DNA of 64,000 nucleotides from Echinarachnius parma (GCA_037951105.1 JBAMJV010009461.1:1-64000), one strand, 5' to 3'; counted from the stretch's first letter, positions 12,303 to 23,735 are shown. Notes: generated from the sequence alone by a model not told the origin. Translations and numbers: made by a program.

Positions 12303-12427
12303 TGGAAATCTCAAGAACCTAGAATTATATAAAAAATAAAAAAATGAAAATGCAGGAATTTTTAAATGATATTTCTTTTTTAAATAATCCAATTTGTAAT
12401 GATAAAAAAAGAAGAAAAAAATGAGAT

Positions 12428-12500
12428 TGAGTGAGGGTCGAACTCATGACCCTGAGCCTCTAAGGCAACTTCGCCATCTACTACACTATACAGTATTTCA
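12428..12500 (-). other. tRNA-like / SINE-type remnant
   Basis: On the - strand this reads as a tRNA-like stretch. An A-box-like 'gatggcgaagttg' is followed about 33 bases later by a B-box-like GAGTTCGACCC, with the short stem GGGTCATGAGTTCGACCC. It cannot be folded into a full cloverleaf with confidence. It is more likely a decayed tRNA-derived SINE or pseudogene than a working tRNA. Confidence 0.4.
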
Positions 12501-13262
12501 CATATATTGAAGGGAAATTTATAGCATGAATATGTCCTTCAAGTAGCCTTATTACCCTACACCGAGTTTAGTATCCTGACACAATATCTCTTTAATTTGA
12601 TGTTTGAATATCGAAATTTGATGATGAAAATGATTCTTGCATTTGTCCTCAGAAGAGGAGATGAATAATGTTAACAGTGAATGAATCTTGCTGGATAATT
12701 TAGGCCGTTTGTGTCGAGCGGATGAATAGTTCTATTACATAGCGATCTTTTTCCTTTTTTTTGGTGTGATCAAATCAGATCAGATTGTTCTATCGTAGAT
12801 GGCGATGTTTCACGTTAGACAGTGGCGAACCAATTACTACTGTATACAATGATTACTGATGATTATAATACTGAAAGTAAATATATAATGCAATAAGTCT
12901 TGGAAAATGATTATAAATGCTGATTTTCACAGCATGACATAGAATTCACTACCTTAAACAAATATGGTATATAATTTGTCATGCATATTCAGAGATGGCT
13001 AGAAATGAGCGCCAAAGATCTGGAAATGGCTGAAGTGGTTTTAAAACAAGGGAGAAACGGCCCACAAAGACAGGTGTCAAGCGCTGTAATCTGATTTTTT
13101 ATTCGATAAAAATATACTTTAACATGGTTTCTGACAGTCAAATTGTCATACAAAATTAAGATACCTTCAACTTGGAAATACAAACATCCTGAATCCTTTT
13201 GTCTAAATTGGACTATTTCAGCTGATAACAAAGAAACTCAATTTGCGACACAACATGGTCGT
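12501..13262. other. non-coding, no feature recognised
   Basis: Unremarkable AT-rich sequence. An 80-codon frame on the - strand (12989-13231) shows no domain, signal or splice context. Confidence 0.4.
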
Positions 13263-13273
13263 TCAGTGATGTA

Positions 13274-13370
13274 AGGATAGATAGAGAGAGAGAGAGATAG
13301 ATAGATAGATAGATAGATATATAGATAGATAGATAGATAGATTAATTAGATAGATAGATATATAGATAGA

Positions 13371-13430
<60 letters not shown>

Positions 13431-13465
13431 GTGACAGACGGACGGACGGACGGATGGGTGGATGG
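13274..13465. repeat. microsatellite (GATA)n then (GACA)n and (GACG)n
   Basis: A run of GATA units interrupted by a few variants passes into GACA and then GACG/GATG units. It is read in other frames as poly-Ser/Ile 'proteins', which are not real. Confidence 0.95.
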
Positions 13466-13616
13466 ATAGATAATTATACAAACTACAAACGTGATTTCTT
13501 TAAGTGATGATGATCAACAAGAATTTGTCTAACTTGGCTATAGTGATACCAGAATGGTATTTCGCTACTTCCCGTATCTTCTTTTTGTTTGTCAATCTAA
13601 ATATCCGTGCAGTTTA

Positions 13617-13768
13617 TGGAACTAGTCTGTCTTAGTGGCCACCTGTTTATAAAGCAGCCAACCTGCCTTAGAAACCGTAATTGATCCCCTGCAGAGAAAA
13701 ACAATGGATACAGTTGGCACTTTTCGTACTTACCCTTGGTGGTCACTTTACACAGGTTTGACTGTATA
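13617..13768. mobile_element. second copy of the CAGTCAAACCTGT-type element
   Basis: Shares 'tgtcttagtggccacctg', 'gatcccctgcagagaaaaac' and 'ggtggtcac..acacaggttt' with 2687-2862. The left end is degraded. Confidence 0.6.
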
Positions 13769-13842
13769 CTATTAAAAGGGGATAATCATTAGCACAAGTC
13801 CGTCTTATTTTGTCGGTATGACATAGGCTATTTAGCTAAAAT

Positions 13843-14326
13843 TCCTTCCTTCCTTCCTTCCTTCCTCCCTCCCTCCCTCCCTCCCTCCCTTTCTCCCTCC
13901 CTTCCTTTCTCCCTTTCTTCCTTTCTTTCTCCATTTCTCCCTTTCTTCCTCCCTCTCTTCCTCTCTTCCTCTCTTCCTCTCTTCCTCTCTTCCTCCCTTC
14001 CTCCCTTCCTCCCTTCCTCTCTTCCTCTCTTCCTCTCTTCCTTCCTTTCTTCCTTTCTTCCTTTCTTCCTTCCTTCCTTCCTTCCTTCCTTCCTCCCTCC
14101 CTCCCTCCCTTCCTCCCTTCCTCCCTTCCTTCCTTTCTTCCTTTCTTCCTTTCTTCCTTCCTTCCTTCCTTCCTCCCTCCCTCCCTCCCTCCCTCCCTCC
14201 CTTCCTTCCTTCCTTCCTTCCTTCCTTCCTTCCTTCCTTCCTCCCTCCCTCCCTCCCTCCCTCCCTCCTTCCTTCCTTCCTTCCTTCCTTCCTTCCTTCC
14301 TTCTTTCCTTTCTTCTTTCTTTTTTA
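13843..14326. repeat. ~483-bp pyrimidine-only tract (CTTC/CCCT)n
   Basis: Almost pure C/T on the + strand, made of CCTT, CCCT and CTCTT units, with a single purine seen (A at about 13933). It continues as T-rich and CATC repeats to about 14430. Such tracts can form triplex (H-DNA) structures. It lies deep in the UGT intron. Confidence 0.95.
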
Positions 14327-14494
14327 TTTCTTTCTTCTTTCTTTTTTATTTCTTGCTCTATCTATCCAGCCATCCATCCATCCATCCACCCATCCATCCA
14401 TCCATCAATCTATCGATCTATCCATCCATCTCTATTTAATATATCTTTAAGAGGGAACATATGTATAACCTATTGATTTTGTTCGAATTTTTAT

Positions 14495-15252
14495 TATTAT
14501 TATTTATTTATTATTCTTCCTAATTTTGTGTGTCGCATATCTCAAGATCAGATTAATCAATTGTCATGAATCTTCACATGATGATAGATCATGATCTAAC
14601 TTAGAACTGCGAAGCTTTTCATTGACGTCACATCACTATGACGTCATCAGGACGCCATTTTGTAAAATATCAATAATCATCATATCTCAGTCACGCATCA
14701 TCAATTTTAATTCAAATTTAGTATCAATATCAATCATGTCAATGGTCATCTTTCAAGCGTATGCGCATGCGTTTGCACTCCGACACGCGCGCGTACGCGT
14801 CAAATGAAAATGAAAAATGACGCGTGCGCGTCGGCGCGCGTGTATTTGCGCGCGTAACGCGAATGAATAGGGAAAGTGTCGTTTTTTCACATGTTTTGCA
14901 ATCCTTATATATTCCTTAATGCACCCTATCAATTTGAGCCATTCTTGACTGATAATAACGGAGTACGCGCGCGTCAAAGTCAAATTTACGCGTGCACGCA
15001 AATTGGCAAAATATGGTAAAAACATCTTTTTTTTATTCGGCCATAACTTTTTTTAAAGTCCACAAACACCCAATGTTCTTTTTATATTCGGATAGATTAT
15101 GAGTTGTAGATACGAATTCATACCTCATTTATGCCAAGTAAATGATATGACATCATCATATTACGCGTTGAAAAGTCAATATCATCATATCGAAATTTCA
15201 ATATGTATAACCTTAATTCGTCAAAAGTGACGAATTCAACATCTAGTTATCA
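14495..15252. repeat. family B repeat (CG-dinucleotide rich), copy 1
   Basis: Contains 'gtcgcatatctcaagatcag', 'gacgtcatcaggacgccatt', a block of alternating GCGC/ACGCGT and the end 'gtcaaaagtgacgaattcaa'. The same order in the opposite orientation is found at 37230-38940. No coding capacity. Confidence 0.75.
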
Positions 15253-15507
15253 TTACATTTGTATTATACCTGGGCGAATGCAAAGAGAGCTGGAGGTGAG
15301 GGAGTGTTCCGGCCGTTTGGTGAGCATTATCTCGAACCCGAAATATCCTTTTTGACCTTTATACTTCAATGAGTAGAGCCTGGCTAGACAGGTCAGTCCC
15401 ACGTGCACTGAAATGTGTCAGTGTGGTGTGTTGATGACCACAACAAGGCAGATTAACTAGTACGTATTAGTAACTTTAGTAAACGCCAGCGCGGAGCGCT
15501 AGCATTC
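15253..15507. other. non-coding spacer
   Basis: No feature except 'cgccagcgcggagcgctagc' near 15485, which is mirrored near 16330 and belongs to the palindrome complex that follows. Confidence 0.4.
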
Positions 15508-16500
15508 TAGGTCGAGCTAATATAGGCCCCCGAATGTATTATTGTTTGTGCACGATAATTGGGCTTAAAATGATACATATGATACGGTACTTGCCACCGA
15601 TTAGCCACGGATTAGCAGATAAATATGTGATACAAAAATGGGGTGGATAAAAATTATGATTTTTTGCTTCATTCTGCATCAAAATAACTGATTTATGCAC
15701 CTCCTTGTTTTTTCTCTGTGTTGTATCGCGACTTCTGAACGATCGATGACCGTACGACGACCACTAAACGCACGAGTCAGATATGCCGTCTATTCGGCGG
15801 GCGCGGTACTTGAATGGAGACTGAAGCGCGATCATCGATCGTTCAGAAGTCGCAATACAACACAGAGAGAAGTCGAGGAGGTGCATAAATCACTCATTTT
15901 GATGCAGAATGAAGCGAAAAATCATAATTTTTATCCACCCCATTTTTGTATCACATATTTATCTGCTAATCGGTGGCAAGTACCGTATCATATTAGCTCG
16001 ACCTAGATCTGTTTAGTGGTCGTACGGACTTACGCGTCAGATCGATCTGTCGTTTACTTGGAATCGGCGGGCGACTTGAATGGAGACCAAAGCGCGATCA
16101 TCATCGTTCAGAAGTCGCGATACGACACGGAAAGAAGTCGAGTAGGCGGATAAATCACTGATTTTATGCGGAATGGAGGGGAAAATCATAATTTTAATGC
16201 ACCGGACAGTTGGATCACATATCGGAAATTCCATCGGTGGTAATTCCGTATCATACTGTATGTATAATTTTAAGGTCTATTAGCCTGCACACAAAATGTG
16301 CAATTTCGGTACGATGTGAGTTGGACGTAAAACGCTAGCGCTCCGCGCTAGCATTCTGTAGAGTTAATGTGGCGGTAGATAAAAATGATGATTTTTCACT
16401 CCATTCCGATTGCACTTTTGAACGATCAATGATCGCGCTTTCCAAGTAAACGACAGATCGATCTGACGCGTAAGCTATATACGACCACTAAACGCGCGCA
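15508..16500. repeat. compound foldback element with palindromic arms and extra partial arms
   Basis: CTAGGTCGAGCTAATAT at 15508 is mirrored by ATATTAGCTCGACCTAG ending at 16006. In between, 'gcgacttctgaacgatcgat' faces 'atcgatcgttcagaagtcgc'. Diverged partial copies of the same arms lie at 16030-16260 and 16370-16500. CGCTAGCGCTCCGCGCTAGC near 16330 mirrors the sequence just left of the first arm. The 103-codon frame across the arms is an artefact. Confidence 0.75.
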
Positions 16501-16780
16501 TCAGATCTGCCTTTATTTGGAATTTTCAAATTTGTTGATAGTTTTCCATCTCAAAAATACATGATTCGATTAATAAATACCCAAATTTCGCAAAAATAAT
16601 CGTGAATTTGGATGGACCCCGAAAAGACGATCGCGCCTTCTGCGACCACGACAAATATAGCAGATCAAGCTTCTGAAGCTCAAAGCATAATGGTAGAAAA
16701 TTTTACAAGCCAAGATTTGTTTATATTTTCGAGGCCGAGAGCGTTGACGACGGTCGAGACCGCTTCAATGCGATCTCGAG

Positions 16781-17030
16781 ACCACACTCGCCTTTTTAGT
16801 CAGTGGCCCTGTCGGGCCAGTGAAATTGTTTTTTCCCCTATTCTGGTCGCCGAAAGAAAATTTACTGGCCCCAAAATTGTTTACTATTCAGATGAAGCAT
16901 GACATAAAAGAAAGCCAGATTTTTTTCATTCTGTCAATGTCGGATTGAAAATCTGCTTGCCCGATCGGGCCACGAAAATATGACTTTTATACATTTTGCT
17001 GGCCCCAAGTGCAATTTTACTGGCAGCGGG
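16781..17030. mobile_element. family C element ('GGCCCACTGG'-rich), truncated copy 1
   Basis: Holds 'cagtggccctgtcgggccag', 'attgaaaatctgcttgcccg' and repeated 'actggcccc' motifs shared with 20960-21229, 23150-23419 and the complete copy at 35074-35431. The terminal repeats are lost here. Confidence 0.7.
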
Positions 17031-17164
17031 CCATACCCCCCAACAGTCTTTTTTGGATCAAGGGCGGTGGGTTTGAACCCTAGTTTCGCTCATTCTTTAT
17101 AACGTGTTCTATATCGAAGGATAAGGAGTAGGCGATCAATTTTTGTTGATTTGTTAGGTGATAC

Positions 17165-17276
17165 AAAAAGTAACTATCCTCTTCCTCCCTCTCTCCCTCC
17201 CTCCATTCCTCCCTCCCTCCAGCGTTCTTGCATCATCAACTCCTTGATCATCATCATCATCATCATCATCATCATA
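17165..17276. repeat. short microsatellites (CCCT)n and (ATC)n
   Basis: CTCC/CCCT runs at 17178-17220 and an ATC run near 17250-17275. Confidence 0.8.
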
Positions 17277-17722
17277 TCCCAGGGTGAAAATCCCATTGAC
17301 TATATTACCAATTGAATTCAATTGGTAATCAGGATTACCAATTGAAAATTACCAATTAAAAATTACCAATTGAAATCAATTGGTAATCGAAGTATATCCC
17401 AGGACGAAATTCCAGTTAAAATTGTAATTGGTACCCATTGAATTCAATGGGTACCCATTAAATCCAATGGGTACCCATTGAAATTCTAATGGGTACCCAT
17501 TGAAACTGAATTCAATTGGTACCCATTGGCATGGGTTTCAATGGGTACCCATTGATTTCAATTGGTAATCGTTCCATTTCCATATACTTCGATTACAAAT
17601 TGATTTCAATTGGTACCAATTGATTTCAATTGGTAATTTTTAATTGGTAATTTTCAATTGGTAATTCTGATTACCAATTGAATTCAATTGGTAATATAAG
17701 TCAATGGGAATTTCACCCTGGG
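17277..17722. repeat. ~445-bp palindrome made of ATTACCAATTG / GGTACCCATTG modules
   Basis: CCCAGGGTGAAAATCCCATT at the left is mirrored by AATGGGAATTTCACCCTGGG at the right. The interior is a mosaic of short self-complementary modules (CAATTGGTAAT, ATTACCAATTG, CAATGGGTACCCATTG) arranged symmetrically around about 17500. It is likely a foldback transposon with strong hairpin potential. Confidence 0.8.
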
Positions 17723-17729
17723 TGAATAT

Positions 17730-17990
17730 CAGATTTCAATCCAACTTGATACCTGAATGTATCTTAGGGAACAATTGTAGTCATTAGATTTTGGGGTCAT
17801 GAGGGCAAAAGTCAAGGTCACTTATAGCTCATAATTGTGATACGTCAAGAACCAAAAGACAGAGTACCATCAAAATTGAGTTGACAGAATTAATTCAGTG
17901 TACATGTTGATTTGGGCTTGATATAAATAAATTGCGTAATGGCGGAGGCATCATTTTCGACTGCGCGCAGTCGAAGATCCATCTAGTTTT
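17730..17990. repeat. family A repeat, right end
   Basis: Matches the right part of the full family A copy at 44306-44955: 'attagattttggggtcatga', 'gaggcatcattttcgactgc' and the end 'agatccatctagttt'. It pairs with the left part at 11611-12302. Confidence 0.7.
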
Positions 17991-18198
17991 TAATCATCTT
18001 CATCAAACACTGCAATCATTGTACAATTTTTTTTTTACAAAGTGTAATGACATACCCAACATCTGAATGTTTGCCACACATCACATCAGGGTACGGAAAA
18101 GAAGGATGACTCCTGTAGACTTTACGGTCTTCTCTACGTTGATTGTTGCTACTGTACGTCTATTATAAACCTCAGTTGCATGTGCATTGAGGATCGGT

Positions 18199-19650
18199 TG
18201 TTTTGAATATTTGATTCCATCAATGTTTATCGACATTTTTTGCTTCAACGACTTTCTCTGGCAAGCTATTCCAGTCTGATACCACCCTCTGGCTTAAGGA
18301 TTTACTCCTGATGTCCAATCTTGATCTCTCCTTATACAGTTTGTGTGCATGCCCCCTAGTGGTTGCATAAATTGCTGGAGTGAAGAACAGTTCTCTGGAG
18401 ATTCCAAGCTTCCCATTCATCAGTTGGAATACTGTAATCATATCACCACGCCCTCTTCGATAATGCAGGTTGAGGCACTCTAAGCTTAAGTGCCAAAGTA
18501 TATTTCCATACTCTAAGTGTGGTCGTACAAGTGTGGTGAAGAGTATTGGTAACGTCTCCATGGTTATTTCTGAAAATTTCTTTTTTAATAATTCCTAGGA
18601 TCTTGTTTGCTTCGAGCACAGCTGATGACAAATGTTGATGGAAGTTAAGTTCTTTGTCAATTATCACTCCAACATCCTTCTCCTGTTTTGTCTCTTCCCG
18701 TTCTGCATCGTCCATGATGTAAATGTGACTGTATCTTGGGTTGTTTCTCCCAATGTGCAGAACTTTACACTTCCCAACATTGCATTTAAGTTGCCAAGAT
18801 TTGGACCATTCCACTGCCTTTTGGAGATCTTCTTGGAGTGACTCCTTTTTAGTAATGTTTTGTATCATCAGCAAATATATAGATGTTATTGAAGATAGTA
18901 TCCTGGAGGTCATTTATGTATATGATGAATAGAAAAGGTCCCAGAATACTCCCCTGTTGAATCCGGCTTTATACGCGACACCAGTTTGAATTTACACCAT
19001 CTACTGCCACTCTCTGCTCCCTTCCAGTGATGAATGCCTTAATCCCTTTATGAAGGTTCCCTCCTATTCCATTCGATGATAGCTTCTTGAGTAGTCTCTC
19101 GTATGGCACAGAGTCAAACGCTTTACAGAAGTCAGTGTAGACGACATCGATGGGATTTCCAAAGTCAATTATTGATGTGATCTCTTCCAGAGCGCAGAGG
19201 AGCTGTGTCATGCAAGATCTGTTCGGGGTAAACCCATGTTGGCAGTCAGACATACATGTAATTTGCTGATTCATCATATGTTGCACCATTTCATCTCGAA
19301 TCAGGCTTTCCAAAGTCTTCCTAATGACTGATGTAAGACTAATTTGGCGATAGTTTTCTGCATTTCTTTTGCTTCCTTTCTTGTGGAGAGGCGTAATGTT
19401 TCCGATCTTCTACTTTTGTGGCAGTATCCCCTCTTCCATGGATTTTGCAAAAATAATTTTCAATGGTTCTGATATTGATGAGGCAGCTTCCTTTGACAGC
19501 CTTGGGTGCATGCCATCGGGGCCTGGAGATTTGCACCCATTTAATTTCTGCAGTTTCTTTTCCACTTTATCCACCTCAATAACTATATTTGCTAGTACAA
19601 GACCAGTGTGTTGACAAGTTATATCTGGTAAATTATTCAAGTCCTCACAA
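18199..19650 (-). pseudogene. decayed non-LTR retrotransposon (CR1/L2-type LINE) reverse transcriptase
   Basis: Reading 19650 to 18199 on the - strand gives the ordered blocks of a LINE reverse transcriptase. They are LNGCKSPGPDGMHPRL, then HGFTPNRSC, then the first catalytic region with YTDFCKAFDSVP (near 19100-19150). The catalytic box region FADDTK is near 18860-18880. The C-terminal block holds RRGRGDMITVFQLMNG, TRGHAHKL and the RVVSDWNSLPEKVV signature. At least two frameshifts separate these blocks (near 18950 and 18560), and the 5' end with the endonuclease is missing, so it is inactive. The order and the 'WNSLP' tail fit CR1/L2-like elements. The insertion is antisense to UGT. Confidence 0.85.
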
Positions 19651-19659
19651 AGACGCTGG

Positions 19660-20428
19660 AGAAAAATTCTTCAGTAGCTCTGCTTTTTCACACATACAAA
19701 AACATGTCTGAGGCTAGCAAAATATGTCAAATCAATGCTCATTGTTGTATGTACAGTATATAAGCACCGCCACATATCAAATTTCATTTAGACTAGTCAA
19801 ACCCCATGCTGAGTTGCATAACTTAAGCTTACTGTAGTAATTATAACTGCTTGTATTGTTAATCGTTCAGCTTCAAACTAATTGTGAAATCCCCTGGGGA
19901 TTTGACTCATTGGAGGAGAAAATCCATTTAGAAAATTTGTATGGCAAACATACAATCAGTGATCAAAATGAAAGCAAAGGAGTTATGTGATATTAATTAA
20001 AAAATTACTTTTCATGACTGATCTCGAAAAGGATTGGGATGTGTTGTATGGAGGATGGATGTCACAACAAAAATTAAAGCTTTTAACAGGTTAATATATA
20101 CCAAAATGATATAATTATATAGAAAAATACTTACGTGTACTCGTGTTGATCGATCCGGTGAAAAAGGCTGACAATGCACTGCGCGTGATGTTTATATACG
20201 GTGAATATGCTTGCCACGTTGCAATTGCAGCACTGTGATTGGTTGGCCATGTGACATGACGTAGTTCCGGGGGAGGGGGCAGGGAGGGGGCGGGGAGGAG
20301 GAGGGCACTTGCCCTGTAAATTATTTAATAAAAACAATACAAAAATATAAGGGGAAAATCTGTAACGGGAATACCCTTTCTGCGTAACTAAGAAGTTTAC
20401 TGAAGAAGTTACTGGAAAAAATAAGATT
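19660..20428. other. non-coding, no feature recognised
   Basis: AT-rich sequence with a short GC-rich, C-run-containing stretch near 20265-20310. The 68-codon - strand frame there is proline-rich through low complexity and has no other support. Confidence 0.4.
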
Positions 20429-20429
20429 G

Positions 20430-20937
20430 AAGCAGTATACAGCGAAGAGCAACAAGGCTGATTCCAGGAATGAGCTCCTTATCGTACCCAGAGAGACTGA
20501 TAAAACTTGAGCTTTTCTCTCTTCACTACCGAAGGGAGAGGGGAGATATGATCCAAGTCTACAAAATCCTGCACGGTATTGATAGAATCGATCCAGAACA
20601 TTTCTTTGTCAGATCTGATTATCTACGTACTCGTGGACATCCTCTGAAGTTTTTTACTACCCGTTGTAAACTCAACCTCAGAAGCAGTTTCTTCAGCAAG
20701 CGTGTTATAAGTTCATGGAACAGTCTTCCTGCGTCATTAGTCACTGCTACTAGCGCCGTCACTTTCAAACATGGCCTGAATATTGTTTGGTTAAATAAAA
20801 GATTTGATATCGTTTGACTTCCATGCGCGCATGCTGTGCACAGTCAGTAAAAGGAATGCTATCAACGTGTTTATGACCGGGAGATCTACAGGGCTACCCT
20901 ACACTCCTGTCTAGATGATGATGATGATGATGATGAT
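20430..20937 (+). pseudogene. 5'-truncated CR1/L2-type LINE insertion (C-terminal RT tail)
   Basis: The frame 20470-20817 encodes only the end of a LINE ORF2: LSYPERLIKLELFSLHYRR, RGDMIQVYKILHG, TRGHPLKFF and SSWNSLPASLV. It stops at 20815-20817, about 110 bp before a (GAT)n tail at 20918-20938, which is typical of the 3' end of this LINE type. The flanks match an uninterrupted copy at 23095-23160, so the insertion borders are visible. Confidence 0.8.
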
Positions 20938-21535
20938 GAGCAAAGAAGTCTGTCGTTAGCAGGGCTTGACACTCACACTGGCCAATTGCACTTCGGGCCA
21001 GCACAAATTTTAAAAAGTCATATTTTTGGTCGTTGACAAAATTAGAAAAATCTTTTTTTCTTCCATGTCATGCTTCATCTATAATCACAGGTTTGATCAG
21101 AAAAGAGTTTTATTTTGAATTGTAAAAAGTTGGCTCATTAAATGAAATTTTCCGGCCACCAGAAAAGGGGAACAAATTATTTCACTGGCCCGACCGGCCA
21201 CGGGCCAAAAAGGTGAGTGTGGAGCCATGAATATAGTATTATGTGGATCAATTGGCCTTGACACCTAAACAATTATTTAAAATATGATGCCAAGTCTTTT
21301 TCTTGTACATGTACATGTAATCTTACTTATCCCAGCGTATCAGATGAACATAATTTTTTCCATGAATGGGGAGTGGAGCTATACAAAGACAACATAATAC
21401 AGGAATTTTTTGTTTGCATTTGAATGACCTTTAGTGACCTTTAGTGTGATAAAATATAATGGGGTATATTTATAATTCCATTTATGAACTTTTAATACAT
21501 TTGTGTTATGTGCAAAAGTGCATTGCCCTCCTACT
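20938..21535. repeat. ~600-bp duplicated block, copy 1 (includes family C element)
   Basis: Nearly identical to 23127-23735, starting 'gcaaagaagtctgtcgttag' and ending 'cattgccctcctactcctgg'. A family C element lies at 20960-21229. Confidence 0.9.
20960..21229. mobile_element. family C element, copy 2
   Basis: CAGGGCTTGACACTCACACT at the left faces AGTGTGGAGCCATG at the right. The interior is 'actggcc'-rich, like 35074-35431. Confidence 0.7.
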
Positions 21536-23094
21536 CCTGGTAGTCAAGGAGCATGTTCACCGAAATAAAGTCCCGTGGGATTTTTGGTATGAAAGCAAGC
21601 CACCTATTCAAATGTCTTAAGGGCATCCCAAAGAACAATAAAAAACATGATTGCACTCTGAAATCTTGTGCAGGTGGCCAGCAGAGGGCACCCTTTAACC
21701 CAACAAAAATCCGGGCTATTTGAAGTTTTTTTTCGGTAGGGGGTCATTATGCCCCCCTTAAGATCTCGGCCTTCAAATGCCCAATCATCGTGAAAACTTG
21801 CATGCATTTCAAGTAAGATGTAAACAATACCATGTTATTTTTGTTTTCTTTGAAAAATTCACTAATTTGCATATTTATGGTAATTTATGTAAAAAAGGTA
21901 ATAAAATTCACATTTTTGCCCATAAATCATATATTCTCCATAATTAAACATTGATTTTCACTACATATATTCTTTAGACGATTTTGAATAATAATACAAC
22001 AACAAAAATTGAAAGAGCCCGGTTATTCCTTATGTTTTCTATTGTTTTGATAATTTCTTATGTATTTCTTTGTTTTTTAACTTTTGTATTTCATTGTTTT
22101 TGTTGTTTTATTTTATTTTGAACTTTAATTGAACTATTTTGACTCCAAAAACAAATACCTAAAAGGTAAACAAGACCAATTAGCCAATGATATATCCGTT
22201 TTTATGAAAACTGATATTTCCATATGTTTTGTACACAAATCACGAAATTTAGCGAATGTCGGGCTGACATCAAGTGACAAAAGGTCACGTGACTTCGTAA
22301 CAAAAGGTCTGATTTTCGAAAAATTTGTTTTAAAAGATGCGCAAGAAAAAGGAAGTCACCAAGCGGCGGGGCGTGATCCTTTCGCGTTTCTGAGCAATCA
22401 TAACAATTCCGGAGGGGGGAGGGGCATGATGGCCTCCCGGCCTTATTAGGGTTAATCGAGCCGAGTGATATTATGATAAGCAACGGTCAGCCATGGGTGT
22501 CGGTGATCCCAATACCTCAAACACTTAAAGAGTAGACAGTTACCAAGTTGTGGTAGGAACTTCATCCGGTCTCAATCAAATCCCTTAGACAAGGAGCTGT
22601 GCTTTTTTGTGATTATACGTTGAACGCTTGCAGTTGGAGTTGCCAACCGCCAGGCCATGTGACATGTGTGAAGCAAGAAAATCGTCAACATCGTGAATAG
22701 TTGGATACACACTCCTATACGGTTGGAAGGGAAATTTATTCAGTCCTACAGTGCATGAAGACTTCTGATGGTGTTTACATAGTGTATGTTGTAAAGGAGA
22801 GACATATATTTCGCAGAAGAAAACGTTGATTTTCCAGAAGATATTGCAGATGGGAAGCACTCCCTGAATGGGACAACGGTCGATGCCAACATTACCATGA
22901 GGCACATATACTAGGACCCCCATCCAGCTTTGAGAGACATCCCATATAATGACCTGTGCAACTACCATAGATGCTTGACTGTCCAAAGACAAATAGCAAG
23001 ACACAAACCCCGGTCTATGCCTCCTTCGGACAAAGTAAGCCAGTAAGGACCCTCCATAACCATCAAATGGTTCCCTTCCAGATGTTGCTGAAGT
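21536..23094. other. no supported gene; two unrecognised frames
   Basis: There is a 139-codon - strand frame (22585-23004) and a 106-codon + strand frame (22129-22449). Neither shows a known domain, signal peptide or convincing splice sites. The former is followed upstream by another open - strand frame at 22962-23162, so it could be a decayed transposon protein. Confidence 0.35.
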
Positions 23095-23735
23095 TTACTG
23101 AAGAAGTTACTGGAAAAAATAAGAGAGGAGCAAAGAAGTCTGTCGTTAGCAGGGCTTGACACTCACACTGGCCAATTGCACTTCGGGCCAGCACAAATTT
23201 TAAAAAGTCATATTTTTGGTCGTTGACAAAATTAGAAAAATCTTTTTTTCTTCCATGTCATGCTTCATCTATAATCACAGGTTTGATCAGAAAAGAGTTT
23301 TATTTTGAATTGTAAAAAGTTGGCTCATTAAATGAAATTTTCCGGCCACCAGAAAAGGGGAACAAATTATTTCACTGGCCCGACCGGCCACGGGCCAAAA
23401 AGGTGAGTGTGGAGCCATGAATATAGTATTATGTGGATCAATTGGCCTTGACACCTAAACAATTATTTAAAATATGATGCCAAGTCTTTTTCTTGTACAT
23501 GTACATGTATTAATCTTACTTATCCCAGCGTATCAGATGAACATAATTTTTTCCATGAATGGGGAGTGGAGCTATACAAAGACATCATAATACAGGAATT
23601 TTTTGTTTGCATTTGAATGACCTTTAGTGACCTTTAGTGTGATAAAATATAATGGGGTATATTTATAATTCCATTTATGAACTTTTAATACATTTGTGTT
23701 ATGTACAAAAGTGCATTGCCCTCCTACTCCTGGTT
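23095..23735. repeat. ~600-bp duplicated block, copy 2, with pre-insertion site of the LINE
   Basis: The sequence 'ttactggaaaaaataagaga' followed directly by 'caaagaagtctgtcgttagc' lacks the LINE present in copy 1 at 20430-20937. A family C element lies at 23150-23419. Confidence 0.85.

Noticed and set aside
13263..13481. 72-codon Ser/Ile/Tyr-rich - strand frame
   Set aside because: It is the GATA/GACA microsatellite.
15695..16006. 103-codon + strand frame
   Set aside because: It spans both arms of a palindrome and has no protein features.
16612..16902. 96-codon + strand frame beginning MDPEKTIAPSATTTNIADQA
   Set aside because: It runs into the truncated family C element, and no splice sites or domain are visible.
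22585..23162. 139-codon - strand frame with a 66-codon neighbour
   Set aside because: Longer than chance in AT-rich DNA, but no motif, start context or splice sites could be supported. Left as unrecognised, perhaps a decayed transposon protein.
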